A stretch of DNA of 13,816 nucleotides from JANXSD01 sp043758125 (lineage in GTDB: Bacteria > Bacteroidota > Bacteroidia > AKYH767-A > OLB10): the NCBI GenBank assembly GCA_043758125.1, contig JAYVOC010000062.1, forward strand, positions 1 through 13,816, given 5' to 3'. The notes beneath the pieces are model-generated. The model saw only the letters and a program-made list of their open reading frames with translations, had not been told where the DNA came from and did no database searches. Position numbers and translations under genes: made by a program. Shown here piece by piece: positions 1-8,567 of this stretch. The first letter of the stretch is position 1; each line of letters begins with the position of its first letter.

Positions 1-357
1 CAGTTGGGTGTTGTAATTGATAATCCACTTCGACCAAAAAATGACAGGATAAGTGAAGGACGATCAGCGGCTGGATTTTATGCAGGAATGAAATATCAAT
101 TTTCTCAAAAATTAATATCTTATTTACAAGCCGAACAACTTTCAGAACAAACACCTTCGTTTCGTTTAGCTTTTGAATATTGTCCAGTCGAACATTTCTT
201 TCTTCGTGGAGGATTGGCAAGTAAACCTTTGTCGGAGTCGTTTGGTTTTGGCTTTGTTTGGCGACAAATTAAGGTAGATATTTCTAGTGCTTATCATCAA
301 CAGCTTGGATTTTCTCCTGCGCTTTCAATGACTTACAATTTTAATAATCACGAATAA
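1..357 (+). CDS. C-terminal part of an outer-membrane beta-barrel protein (5' end outside window)
   Basis: The frame is open from the first base, so the true start lies upstream and only about 118 C-terminal residues are visible. The protein alternates short amphipathic beta-strand-like stretches rich in aromatic residues (AGMKYQF, SFRLAFEY, FGFGFVWRQIKVDISSAY) and ends shortly after a strand-like MTYNF, as the last strands of a Bacteroidota outer-membrane barrel do. A repeated aromatic/glycine pattern of this kind is also seen in PorV/FadL-type barrels, but no family can be fixed from this fragment. It stops four bases before the next start, so it is probably translated together with the helix-hairpin-helix protein that follows. 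Barrel assignment is an inference from composition. Confidence 0.6.
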   Translation, partial: QLGVVIDNPLRPKNDRISEGRSAAGFYAGMKYQFSQKLISYLQAEQLSEQTPSFRLAFEYCPVEHFFLRGGLASKPLSESFGFGFVWRQIKVDISSAYHQQLGFSPALSMTYNFNNHE

Positions 358-361
358 TAAT

Positions 362-2416
362 ATGAAAAAATTTATTTCATGTTGTGTTATAATTGGTTTG
401 CTTTTTATTGATAGTAAATTAAATGCACAAGCGAATCCAACGATTGATAATTCTCAACGATTAGAATCAGTTGCTGAACAAAATGATCAAGTTACTGATT
501 TTTCACAATTGGAAGAGCAGTTAAGTTTTTACAAGGAAAATCCAATTGATTTAAACAATACTAACAATGAAGAATTGCAAAATTTTGGTTTGTTAAATTC
601 CCTTCAGATTGCAGGATTACTCGCACATATCAATAAATATGGCAAATTAATTAGGCTAGAAGAACTTCAAAGTATAGATGGTTTTGATTTAAGTTTTATA
701 GCACAAATTCTTCCTTATGTTAAAATTTCTGGGCCACTATTTGATTTGAGGCTACACCCCAAAACATTATTAGCGCAAGGGAAACAACAATTAACATTAC
801 AATGGCAACGTGTTTTGGAAAAGCAAAATGGTTATAGTGATTTAAGTACGAGTGCGTCTCGATATCAGGGTGATCCTAATCATTTAAAACTTAAATACCG
901 ATTTGTTGCAGTCAGGTACTTTAGTTTGGGTTTTAATGCAGAGAAAGATCCTGGCGAACAATTTTTTGCAGGTGCACAAAAATCAGGATTTGATTTTTAC
1001 TCCTTTCATTTATTTCTACGCCCTGGCAAGTTCTTGAAAGTGCTTTCTATAGGCGATTATCAAGTGCAATTTAGTCAAGGGCTAGTAGCATGGTCGGGTA
1101 TGTCATTTGGTAAATCTTCTGATGTAATCAGTATTAAAAAACAAGGAGCTGGAATTAAACCGTATACTTCATCCAATGAATTTAGTTTTCTTAGAGGCCT
1201 CGCATTTAGCATTGGCAATAAAAATTTGACAGTTGATAATTGGATTAGTTATCGTAAGCTAGATGCAAACACAACAGCCACCGATACGTTGGTGAATTTT
1301 TATGAATTAAATAGTATTGGCGTATCGGGATTACATAGAAATGAATATGAAATTGCTGATCGTAATAAAGTTCATCAAGAAATAATTGGTTCTCATCTGC
1401 AATGGCAAAAGAATACAATTAAATTCGAGTTGACGTATGAATTCGCACATTATTCGCAGTCTCTTTTAAAGGGAGAAGCTACGTATCAATTACACAATTG
1501 GTATGGCAAAGATGCAATGAATTATAGTGCTGGTTATACGTGGCAGTTTAGGAATATCGAATTTTTTGGGGAATCAGCATTTGATCGCGAAGGAAATATG
1601 GCTACTATTAATGGATGTTTAGCAGCTCTTGATCCTAAAGTTTCCATTTCACTAATGCATCGATCCTTTTCTCTTAAATATACTTCGATAAATGCTAATC
1701 CTTTTCGGGAAGGAACAAAAACACAGAATGAAAAAGGTTTTTATTTCGGAACACAAATACTTGCTTCACGAGTTTTTAAAATTGCTTTCTATTTTGATAG
1801 TTTTAAATTTCCTTGGCTCCGTTATCAAGTCGATGCGCCAACGAATGGTGCTGAATGGCTAGGTCAAATAACTTACTCCCCAGCACGAACAACGGAAATT
1901 TATCTTCGTATAAAACGGCAAAATAAACCGAGTGATGAGACATTGCATGAACATAGAATCGACCAACAAGTAGCAACTATTAAAACTAACATTCGATTTA
2001 ATGCACATTTTAAATTGAGTACCTCTTTTGTTATGCTTAGTAGAGTAGAGTGGGTTCAATTAAATACAATTGACAAGCAGAATGGTTCGTTGTTTCTTGA
2101 AGAATTTCAATTTCATCCAATGGGCAAACCTATTAGTATTATCTTAAGTTATCAAATGTTTAATACGGATAGTTACGACACTAGAATATATGCTTATGAG
2201 CAAGATTTTCCCGGCTCATCAAGCATCCCTGCCGCATATTACATGGGAAACAGTTATTATATGATGATTCGATATCATTGTAATCGAAATTTAGACTTCT
2301 GGATGCGCTACGGAAGAACACTGTACGATAATAAAACCGTGATTGGAAGCGCTAGTGAGGCAGTGCAAGGCAACCATAAATCAGATGTTAAAGTGCAAAT
2401 GAGGTATAGTTTCTAG
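362..2416 (+). CDS. Helix-hairpin-helix domain envelope protein with large beta-rich C-terminal region
   Basis: This 684-residue protein starts with a signal peptide (MKKFISCCVIIGLLF, probable cleavage after NAQA around residues 22-24). Residues about 61-122 form a ComEA-like double helix-hairpin-helix segment (PIDLNN, EELQNFGLLNSLQIAGLLAHI, then RLEELQSIDGFD). The remaining 550 residues are rich in alternating aromatic strands and end in VQMRYSF; a terminal phenylalanine after a strand is typical of outer-membrane barrels. Proteins with this design are common and uncharacterised in Bacteroidota. Helix-hairpin-helix segments usually bind DNA non-specifically, so a periplasmic or surface role in DNA handling is conceivable but not shown here. 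The start is only four bases after the preceding stop, suggesting translational coupling. About 100 bases separate it from the protease gene. Confidence 0.75.
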   Translation: MKKFISCCVIIGLLFIDSKLNAQANPTIDNSQRLESVAEQNDQVTDFSQLEEQLSFYKENPIDLNNTNNEELQNFGLLNSLQIAGLLAHINKYGKLIRLEELQSIDGFDLSFIAQILPYVKISGPLFDLRLHPKTLLAQGKQQLTLQWQRVLEKQNGYSDLSTSASRYQGDPNHLKLKYRFVAVRYFSLGFNAEKDPGEQFFAGAQKSGFDFYSFHLFLRPGKFLKVLSIGDYQVQFSQGLVAWSGMSFGKSSDVISIKKQGAGIKPYTSSNEFSFLRGLAFSIGNKNLTVDNWISYRKLDANTTATDTLVNFYELNSIGVSGLHRNEYEIADRNKVHQEIIGSHLQWQKNTIKFELTYEFAHYSQSLLKGEATYQLHNWYGKDAMNYSAGYTWQFRNIEFFGESAFDREGNMATINGCLAALDPKVSISLMHRSFSLKYTSINANPFREGTKTQNEKGFYFGTQILASRVFKIAFYFDSFKFPWLRYQVDAPTNGAEWLGQITYSPARTTEIYLRIKRQNKPSDETLHEHRIDQQVATIKTNIRFNAHFKLSTSFVMLSRVEWVQLNTIDKQNGSLFLEEFQFHPMGKPISIILSYQMFNTDSYDTRIYAYEQDFPGSSSIPAAYYMGNSYYMMIRYHCNRNLDFWMRYGRTLYDNKTVIGSASEAVQGNHKSDVKVQMRYSF

Positions 2417-2463
2417 TGATTTCTTCATCTAAACTGTCTATTCCTGTCATTTTTTAGGTAACG

Positions 2464-2495
2464 TTTGAACAGATGAGATGTAAGTCCTATATTCG
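2464..2495 (+). promoter_or_regulatory. Bacteroidota-type promoter candidate for the subtilase gene
   Basis: A TTTG at 2464-2467 (-33 element) is followed after 20 bases by TATATTCG at 2488-2495, which matches the TAnnTTTG -7 consensus of Bacteroidota at seven of eight positions. It sits 24 bases before the ATG at 2520 in the short gap after the helix-hairpin-helix gene. Spacing and motifs are seen directly; promoter activity is inferred. Confidence 0.45.
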
Positions 2496-2519
2496 TGTAC
2501 ACATTGAATTTAAACTAAA

Positions 2520-5369
2520 ATGACAAAACAATTTCTCTCAATTATTACCTGCTGTATACTTACTACTTTTTCTGCAATAGGAGGAGGGGTGCTCATTAAT
2601 CAGAGCCCGAAATCAACGTATCAATTACAGCCTGGAGTTACAAGTAGTGATTACATGGCCAACACCATTATCATTAAGGTGAAACCTGAATTCCGAGCAT
2701 TATGTGGTGAAAGCGATATTCAAATTCCTACATTTCAAAAGCTGATTAACCAAGCTTCAATTATCGGAATAAAAAAAATGTTTCCACATGATTTACCGCC
2801 AATAAAGGAATACAATGAACAAGGACAAAAAATGATTGATTTGTCTTTAATTTATGTTCTTCATTATAGTGGAAATGCTGATTTGGTGAAGACAATTAAT
2901 TTGTTTTTGCATTCTGGTATCGTTGTTTATGCAGAGCCGAAATTTATTCCTCACACGCAATCTACTCCGAATGATCCTTCAATTGGAAGCCAATATTTTC
3001 TTACTAATATTCAAGCATACGCTGCATGGAATATCAGCCAAGGAGATACCAATGTTGTAATTGGAATTACAGATACTGGTACCGATACTGATCATCCAGA
3101 TTTAGCAGCTAATATCAAACATAATTATGCAGATCCTATTAATGGTATCGATGATGATGGCGATGGTTACATTGATAATTTTACTGGATGGGATGTTGGT
3201 GAAAATGATAATGATCCACTCGTTGGAACGTGTGGTAATTGCTCACATGGAAGCCATGTTTCAGGTTGTGCGGATGCCGTAACTAATAATGGAGTCGGTG
3301 TGGCTTCACCAGGATATAATTGTAAGTTCATGCCTGTTAAAATCGCAGATGCTACTGGTGCATTAACACAAGCTTATGAAGGAATTCGTTATGCGGCTGA
3401 TCATGGATGTCAAATAATAAATTGCTCATGGGGAGGTTCTGGAGGTGGTCAATCTAGTCAAGATGTTATTAATTATGCAACTATAAATAAAAATTCATTA
3501 GTAGTAGTAGCCGCAGGGAATAATGGTAATTCTTCACCTTTTTATCCTGCTTCATTTGATAATTCGCTTGGAGTTGCGGCAACGACTCAATCAGATGCTA
3601 AGGCATCCTTTTCTAATTTTGGAAATTCAATTGATGTTTGTGCACCAGGCAGTGGGATTTATTCAACAATTTATGACAACTCCTATGCAAATGAAAGTGG
3701 AACATCAATGGCTTCACCAATTGTTGCGGGGTGTGCAGCAATCGTAAAATCGTTTTTCCCAACTTATACTGCACGTCAAATTGGCGAACGTCTGAGAGCA
3801 ACGTGCGATAATATTGATGCTGTTTCTGGAAATATTCCTTATGCAAACAAGTTAGGAAAAGGACGTGTCAACTTATATAGTGCTTTAACAAACCTCAATG
3901 CAAAATCTGTTAGAATGGACAATATTTCAATTGTTGATAGTAACAATAATATCTTACTGGTAGGGGATACTATGCGCATAGTTGGTGACATCACAAATTA
4001 TTTAAGCGCCACTACTAATTTAAGCGTTACTCTTAGTACTACTTCAACTTTCGTAACAATTCTTGATAGTACAACTTTAGTTGGTGCATTATCAATGCTA
4101 ACAACTACTAATAATATTTTAGATCCATTTGTTGTACAAATAAATCCTTCAGCTCCATTAAATTCTGTAGTTACATTTAAATTACATTTTAGTGATGGAA
4201 CCTATAATGATTTTCAATATTTTAATGTTACATTAAATGTAGATTATATAAACATTGAAATTAATGATGTTAATACTACAAATACAAGTAAGGGAAGAAT
4301 ATGTTTCAATTCAGCAAACTCTGCTGATGGATTAGGTTTTAATCTAAATCAAACTGGAAATCTTGTTTATGAATCAGGCTTTATGGTTGGGATTAGTGGC
4401 GCCGTTTCTGATAACGTTAGAGGTGCAGCAAATGGGGTAACCGATGATGATTTTTTACCCCTTTCGAACATTCAACAAAATAGCCCATCTATTTGGTCAG
4501 ATTTCGATACGCATGGAGTTTTTGATGATTCAAAATCTCCGAATAAACTTGGGTTAACAATTACTCATCGTTCAATGTCTTGGAGTCAAGTGCCGAATAC
4601 TAAATTCCATATTTTTGAATACACAATTAAAAATACAGGACTTGTACCTTACAATAATTTATTTGCAGGAATATTTAATGATTGGGATATTCAAAATTAT
4701 AATAATAATAAAATTAATGAGGATCCAAATTTAAAATTGGGATATGCGTATTGCACAGATGCTGCAGGGCTTTACGCAGGAGTAAAGCTTTTAACTAATG
4801 GTGGATTTACTCATTATGGAGTTGATAATGTCACGGGAGGATCCGGTGGAGCTGATTTGAGTAATGGATACGATGACGCCGAAAAGTTTACGACGTTGTC
4901 AACGAATAGAGCAACTGCAGGAGGTGCTTCAACAGGTAATGATGTTATCGATATTGTTGGGACTGGACCGTTTACTCTTGCAATAGGTGATTCAATTGTT
5001 GTTGCGTTTGCGATGGTTGCAGGACAAGATTTATTAGATATTCAGTCTTCTGCACAAAATGCACAAATAAAATATGATTTAGCAACAGCTATTAAGGAAA
5101 ACACTTCGTCAGCAATAGTTTCAGCAAGCCCTTATCCTAATCCAACAAATGAAAATGTAACTTTACCCTATTATTTAAAAAACAATACATCATTAATATT
5201 TACTGTTTATGATGCTACAGGTAAATTGGTGATGGAACGTTTGCTGGGTAAAATTAATTCTGGTGAGCATAGTGTTCAGATTTCTTTATCTGGATTACAA
5301 TCTGGTTTATATCATTATCGTTTGCATTCTGATAGTGATCAAGTTTCAGGAATCATACAAAAACAATAA
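2520..5369 (+). CDS. Secreted S8 (subtilisin-like) serine protease with T9SS sorting domain
   Basis: A 949-residue secreted peptidase. A signal peptide (residues 1 to about 20) is followed by a propeptide-like region to about residue 150 containing a stretch resembling a propeptide inhibitor (YMANTIIIKVKPEF). The S8 catalytic domain spans about 165-450 with all key residues: Asp185 in ITDTGTD, His243 in SHGSHVSG, oxyanion-hole Asn334 in AAGNNGN and Ser396 in GTSMASP. An acidic loop, NGIDDDGDGYIDN, common in Bacteroidota subtilases, probably binds calcium. A beta-rich region of unknown fold follows. The last 80 residues (870-949; SPYPNPTNEN, then VYDATGKLV and LSGLQSGLYHYRL) form a type A T9SS C-terminal sorting domain, so the enzyme is expected to cross the outer membrane through the Por machinery and be anchored or released. 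It has its own promoter candidate and a strong terminator, so is probably monocistronic. Confidence 0.93.
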   Translation: MTKQFLSIITCCILTTFSAIGGGVLINQSPKSTYQLQPGVTSSDYMANTIIIKVKPEFRALCGESDIQIPTFQKLINQASIIGIKKMFPHDLPPIKEYNEQGQKMIDLSLIYVLHYSGNADLVKTINLFLHSGIVVYAEPKFIPHTQSTPNDPSIGSQYFLTNIQAYAAWNISQGDTNVVIGITDTGTDTDHPDLAANIKHNYADPINGIDDDGDGYIDNFTGWDVGENDNDPLVGTCGNCSHGSHVSGCADAVTNNGVGVASPGYNCKFMPVKIADATGALTQAYEGIRYAADHGCQIINCSWGGSGGGQSSQDVINYATINKNSLVVVAAGNNGNSSPFYPASFDNSLGVAATTQSDAKASFSNFGNSIDVCAPGSGIYSTIYDNSYANESGTSMASPIVAGCAAIVKSFFPTYTARQIGERLRATCDNIDAVSGNIPYANKLGKGRVNLYSALTNLNAKSVRMDNISIVDSNNNILLVGDTMRIVGDITNYLSATTNLSVTLSTTSTFVTILDSTTLVGALSMLTTTNNILDPFVVQINPSAPLNSVVTFKLHFSDGTYNDFQYFNVTLNVDYINIEINDVNTTNTSKGRICFNSANSADGLGFNLNQTGNLVYESGFMVGISGAVSDNVRGAANGVTDDDFLPLSNIQQNSPSIWSDFDTHGVFDDSKSPNKLGLTITHRSMSWSQVPNTKFHIFEYTIKNTGLVPYNNLFAGIFNDWDIQNYNNNKINEDPNLKLGYAYCTDAAGLYAGVKLLTNGGFTHYGVDNVTGGSGGADLSNGYDDAEKFTTLSTNRATAGGASTGNDVIDIVGTGPFTLAIGDSIVVAFAMVAGQDLLDIQSSAQNAQIKYDLATAIKENTSSAIVSASPYPNPTNENVTLPYYLKNNTSLIFTVYDATGKLVMERLLGKINSGEHSVQISLSGLQSGLYHYRLHSDSDQVSGIIQKQ

Positions 5370-5379
5370 TTTTTTTAAG

Positions 5380-5423
5380 ATTAAAAAGAGAGGTTGCAAT
5401 TTATTGCAACCTCTCTTTTTAAT
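5380..5423. terminator. Bidirectional intrinsic terminator between convergent genes
   Basis: A perfect 20-base-pair inverted repeat (5380-5399 with 5404-5423) encloses a four-base loop. The stem has a GC-rich middle (GAGGTTGCAA) and A-rich/T-rich outer ends, so the RNA ends in a U run in either direction. It lies 10 bases after the protease stop and 55 bases after the stop of the minus-strand rhodanese-thioredoxin gene, as expected for a shared terminator of converging transcripts. Confidence 0.9.
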
Positions 5424-5433
5424 AATTGACTAT

Positions 5434-5467
5434 GATGGAAAAATTATTATAGAATCATTTTTCCATC
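5434..5467. repeat. Second inverted repeat in the convergent intergenic region
   Basis: An 11-base perfect inverted repeat (GATGGAAAAAT at 5434-5444 and its complement at 5457-5467) with a 12-base loop lies 11 bases beyond the stop of the minus-strand gene. It may act as an extra terminator or 3'-end stabiliser for that transcript, but it has no clean U tract, so the role is uncertain. Confidence 0.4.
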
Positions 5468-5478
5468 AACTAGTATAA

Positions 5479-6198
5479 TTACCATTTATTAATTTCATTT
5501 GTTAAATCTTTTTCTTCAATAAAGCCATAATGTCTCCATACTTCTTTGCCGTTTTTATAAAGTAGTATCGTAGGTAAGTTTTCTATTACCATCGTTTTAA
5601 CTAATTCTTTATTTTGATCAACATTTATTTTAACTAAATTTAATTTTAATTTTTGCGTAGCTTCAATTTTTGTAAACATTGAAGCCATCTTCTGGCAAGG
5701 GATACACCATGGAGCATTGAAATCCACTAAAACTAGTTTGTCACTTAAAATTTGTTTATTGTATTCTTCGAGGCTTATGCCTTTTTGGATAGGGAAATTT
5801 GAAGTTGTTTCAACGGGTTTGTTTGACGCGTTCCAAGCCATCATTCCGCCTTTCAATTCGTACACTTTTGTAAATCCTTCTTTGCGCATTAATTCGGCAG
5901 CACTCGAGCTTCTTCCTCCAGATAAGCAGTAAACAAATTGCGGTTTAGTCTTGTCGAGATTTTTTAGTTGAGCTTCAAACTTATCGCCATTCCAATCAAT
6001 GTTTAATGCATTTTTTAAATGGCCATTGTTAAATTCTTCAGGCGTTCTTACATCTACTATTTGTGCATTTTGTACTGTGTTAATTTTTTTTTCAAAATCG
6101 TTTGCAGATAATTTATCGCCATTCGTTTGCGCATTTGTACATGCGAAAAAAAATGTTAGCGAAATTAGTAGAAGGATAGTTGTTAATGTTGATTTCAT
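5479..6198 (-). CDS. Rhodanese-thioredoxin fusion lipoprotein
   Basis: A 239-residue envelope protein with two redox/sulfur domains in one chain. Residues 1-20 form a lipoprotein signal (hydrophobic core, then FFFAC with the lipidated Cys at 20). Residues about 30-130 are a rhodanese domain: IVDVRTPEEF, the active-site loop CLSGGRSS with catalytic Cys91, and GGMMAW near its end. Residues about 140-239 are a thioredoxin domain with the active site WCIPC (Cys165 and Cys168) and the cis-proline at Pro209 in NLPTILLY. Thioredoxin domains exchange disulfides, and rhodaneses carry sulfane sulfur on the loop cysteine; in a fusion the thioredoxin could recycle a persulfide on the rhodanese. Location facing the periplasm is inferred from the lipobox. 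It follows the FAD oxidoreductase by 52 bases on the same strand, so the two may share a transcript. Confidence 0.9.
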   Translation of the reverse strand: MKSTLTTILLLISLTFFFACTNAQTNGDKLSANDFEKKINTVQNAQIVDVRTPEEFNNGHLKNALNIDWNGDKFEAQLKNLDKTKPQFVYCLSGGRSSSAAELMRKEGFTKVYELKGGMMAWNASNKPVETTSNFPIQKGISLEEYNKQILSDKLVLVDFNAPWCIPCQKMASMFTKIEATQKLKLNLVKINVDQNKELVKTMVIENLPTILLYKNGKEVWRHYGFIEEKDLTNEINKW

Positions 6199-6250
6199 GA
6201 TATTTATGGATTATAAAAATTGATTTACTTGTTGCATGCTATAGTAAGCA

Positions 6251-7933
6251 TTAATGATGACTACTCATAATCTCGTCTTGTAAAAGATTTATTTCTTTGA
6301 ATCGCCTTTTTCTAACATCAATTTTTTGATGTATCCAGGCAGGCCAAGTTAACGCATCTTCTGCATCGTAAATTCTTAGTTCTTGGTTTTTATGATCTTT
6401 TAATAACTCATCTGACTTAACATTTAGAATTTGAGCCGCCGTCTCCACTCCTGAATGAGCTGCCCCTCCTACACCATGTGATAATGTACTTGCTCCGCAC
6501 AAATATAAATTCGCAATTTCCGATTTGTTCTTAAATGAGAATGGACCTACTTGATTAAATGTTTTTTCTGTTCCATATACATTTCCATCTGTAGTATTGA
6601 TATAATATTTGTTAGTTTTAGGAGTGCCCAATTCAGCTTGAACAATATGTTTTTTTGCACCAGGAATTACCTTCTCAACATTATTCAAAAATTTATTAAT
6701 GATCATCTTTTTTCTGTGTTCATATTCTGCGGAATCATCTTTACTCGCTAAATCAAATTCTTTAAAACTATCATATTCAATAAAAGTAACCACTTCAAAA
6801 CTATGATATCGTCCATTAAAAGAAATTGGATCTTTAAGTGTTGTGCAACTAATAAAAACAGCAGGAAAATCATCACCATCTAATAGATTTTTTCCTTTTA
6901 ATTCATCATACATATTGTCAATATCTGTATCACGAAACGACCATATATTTCCTGAGTCAAGTCCAACTTTTTTTACATCCATATCCAATGTCAAGAAAAG
7001 AATTAATGATGTGACAGAATACTTTGTTTTCAAAAGTTTCTTAAAAAGTTTCTCGCTAATATTTTCTTTTCCAACTAAATTTAGATAAGTACTAGTTGGA
7101 TCTGCATTAGAAATAATACGCTTAGAAAATATTTTTTCTCCACTCGTCAATTCAACCCCAACTGCACTTTTGTTTTCGATAAGTATTCTTTTAACATGTT
7201 GTGAAACTCTAAGTTCACCACCATGACGTTTAAAAGCATTAGTCATCCCTTTAACTATTCCAGCGCCACCACCCATCGGATAAAATCCACCTTGAAAATA
7301 ATGATACATTAATACACAATGTACGGGAAAACTAGCTCGTGAAGGAGGCAAACCATGATCTCCACATTGTATGTTTAACACTCCTTTTAAAAGTGGATCT
7401 TTAATGTGCCAATCAATAACTCTTTTCAAACTAAACAAACCATATTTTCCCATGTGCTTTGTTCGAAAGGGAATTGTAACATGATCCCAAAAAGTTTTCA
7501 TCTTAGGAATCAATTGTACTTCATCACTAACCTTTTTAACTAGATCTAAATATTTTTTAAGATTCTTTTTTTCTTTTGGAAATTGAATAGCTAATGTTTC
7601 ATAAAGATTATTAAGTCCGGAAGGCATATCAATAATATGTTCTCCTAAATGGCAATGTTCATACGCATTTTTATTCATCCTAAAAAAAACTAAATCATTG
7701 GCGATTCCTAATCCTTTATACAAATTATTTGTAGATTGACCTTCATCAAGCAATCCAATATAATGAACACCCGGACTAAAACGCTGACCGTTTAAATGAA
7801 AACTATGACACCAACCTCCAGGAACATAATGTTGCTCTAAAACCAAAACTTTCTGACCCGCTCTTGCCAAACATATTGCTGCTGCAAGTCCACCAGCACC
7901 TGAGCCAATTATAATAGTATCGTAAGTATTCAT
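6251..7933 (-). CDS. FAD-dependent oxidoreductase, retinol saturase / phytoene desaturase (CrtI)-like
   Basis: A 560-residue flavoprotein. The N-terminus is a classic Rossmann FAD motif, IIIGSGAGGLAAA (residues 7-19), with the ribose-binding acidic residue at Glu33 in VLVLEQH, followed by VPGGWCHSF and the segment FSPGVHYIG typical of the RetSat/CrtISO branch of the CrtI family. Near the C-terminus, LYLCGASTLSHGVGGAAHSG is the second FAD-contact motif of carotenoid desaturases and isomerases. Family members saturate, desaturate or isomerise polyene chains (carotenoids, retinol). No other carotenoid gene is in the window, so the substrate cannot be named. The length fits the family. The ATG at 7933 is chosen because the FAD motif begins within ten residues. 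The rhodanese-thioredoxin gene lies just downstream on the same strand. Confidence 0.88.
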   Translation of the reverse strand: MNTYDTIIIGSGAGGLAAAICLARAGQKVLVLEQHYVPGGWCHSFHLNGQRFSPGVHYIGLLDEGQSTNNLYKGLGIANDLVFFRMNKNAYEHCHLGEHIIDMPSGLNNLYETLAIQFPKEKKNLKKYLDLVKKVSDEVQLIPKMKTFWDHVTIPFRTKHMGKYGLFSLKRVIDWHIKDPLLKGVLNIQCGDHGLPPSRASFPVHCVLMYHYFQGGFYPMGGGAGIVKGMTNAFKRHGGELRVSQHVKRILIENKSAVGVELTSGEKIFSKRIISNADPTSTYLNLVGKENISEKLFKKLLKTKYSVTSLILFLTLDMDVKKVGLDSGNIWSFRDTDIDNMYDELKGKNLLDGDDFPAVFISCTTLKDPISFNGRYHSFEVVTFIEYDSFKEFDLASKDDSAEYEHRKKMIINKFLNNVEKVIPGAKKHIVQAELGTPKTNKYYINTTDGNVYGTEKTFNQVGPFSFKNKSEIANLYLCGASTLSHGVGGAAHSGVETAAQILNVKSDELLKDHKNQELRIYDAEDALTWPAWIHQKIDVRKRRFKEINLLQDEIMSSHH

Positions 7934-8168
7934 CCGTTGCTTAATCTTTTTTTAATAAACATTGAAAATTAGTAAACTTTGCATTTATAGATACTAAAAA
8001 AATAAAAAATTTAGCATCTATTGGATAAATGTAAAGCTAGTGAAACTTATGTTCGCCTTAATTGTATCAACCTAGTACTTGCTAAAAAGTGAAAAAAATA
8101 TAACTTCAGTCTATTTAGAAAAAGTATTCGACTGTAATTTTTTCAAACTAAATTTAATTAGAATATCC
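7934..8168. other. AT-rich intergenic region
   Basis: These 235 bases hold no credible reading frame. An imperfect inverted repeat (GATACTAAA near 7990 and TTTAGCATC near 8011, eight of nine matching) could form a weak hairpin in the leader of the minus-strand oxidoreductase. No good TAnnTTTG promoter box was found for that gene here. Left of this gap the genes look like core chromosome; right of it they look accessory. Confidence 0.4.
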
Positions 8169-8453
8169 TTATTCAGAAGCTCCCATTTCTGAACCAATTG
8201 ACTTCTTATCAGCGTTGATAAGCATTTTAATTCTTGATTTAGATTTCCAAGCTTTCACTTCTTTTTCTCGTTTCATAGCAGAAATTTTCTCTGAAAACTC
8301 TTCAAAATAAACAACCTTCCAATCATTAGTTCTACTTGTAAAACCATGATGGTTAGTATTATGTTTTTTGAGACGATCACCAATGGAACTTCCCGTATAA
8401 CCAATGTAGAATTTATCTAATTGCTCTGAAAAAAGTATATAAAATGTAAACAT
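8169..8453 (-). CDS. Small GIY-YIG nuclease domain protein
   Basis: A 94-residue single-domain GIY-YIG protein of the short UvrC-N-like (YhbQ-like) group widespread in Bacteroidota. The two halves of the name motif are FYIL (residues 4-7) and YIGYT (16-20); the catalytic Arg is Arg27 in DRLKKHN, followed by GFTSR, the conserved DWKVVYFEEF block (44-53) and REKEVKAWKSK, which carries the metal-binding Glu around 63-65. The family cuts DNA, but the cellular role of these small members is unknown. The last residues (SEMGASE) lie beyond the normal domain end. The start codon is 13 bases after a terminator hairpin that would stop transcription coming from the right, so its own promoter must lie in or very near that hairpin, or it is expressed by read-through. 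Confidence 0.85.
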   Translation of the reverse strand: MFTFYILFSEQLDKFYIGYTGSSIGDRLKKHNTNHHGFTSRTNDWKVVYFEEFSEKISAMKREKEVKAWKSKSRIKMLINADKKSIGSEMGASE

Positions 8454-8454
8454 G

Positions 8455-8489
8455 TATAAAAATTAAAAGCCACCTAAATTAGGTGGCTT
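8455..8489 (-). terminator. Intrinsic terminator read on the minus strand
   Basis: A nine-base stem (AAGCCACCT at 8467-8475 and AGGTGGCTT at 8481-8489) with a five-base loop is followed on the minus strand by a U-rich tail (8455-8466). It would end the minus-strand transcript of the DUF6155-like gene, or originally that of a tRNA gene, see next entry. Confidence 0.75.
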
Positions 8490-8520
8490 GGTGGGAGAAA
8501 CCATGCCCGAATCGAACGAA
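8487..8520 (-). other. tRNA 3'-end-like remnant, possible attachment site
   Basis: Read on the minus strand, this stretch contains CGTTCGATTCGGGC, like a T-arm with its TTCGATT loop, and ends TCTCCCACCA right in front of the terminator hairpin, where tRNA genes of Bacteroidota usually end. The T-arm pairing is poor (two G-C and two G-U pairs), the distance from T-arm to CCA does not fit a normal acceptor stem, and no D-arm or anticodon arm lies upstream. It is therefore at most a decayed 3' fragment. Such fragments mark the edge of islands integrated at tRNA genes, but no integrase is present in the window. Confidence 0.25.
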
Positions 8521-8567
8521 ATTATTAAGGATTTGGCTTGGATTCAGCATGTTAAGTTTTTGTAGTT

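Noticed and set aside
3523..3846. Open frames on both strands within the subtilase catalytic domain
   Set aside because: They overlap the region coding for Asn334 and Ser396 of a clear protease and have low-complexity, unrecognisable translations.
5263..5478. Plus-strand frame over the protease end and the terminator
   Set aside because: It runs straight through a 20-base-pair terminator stem and has the composition of translated AT-rich noncoding DNA.
8487..8560. Intact tRNA on the minus strand
   Set aside because: Only a weak T-arm-like piece and a CCA-like end are present; no D-arm, anticodon arm or matching 5' acceptor strand.
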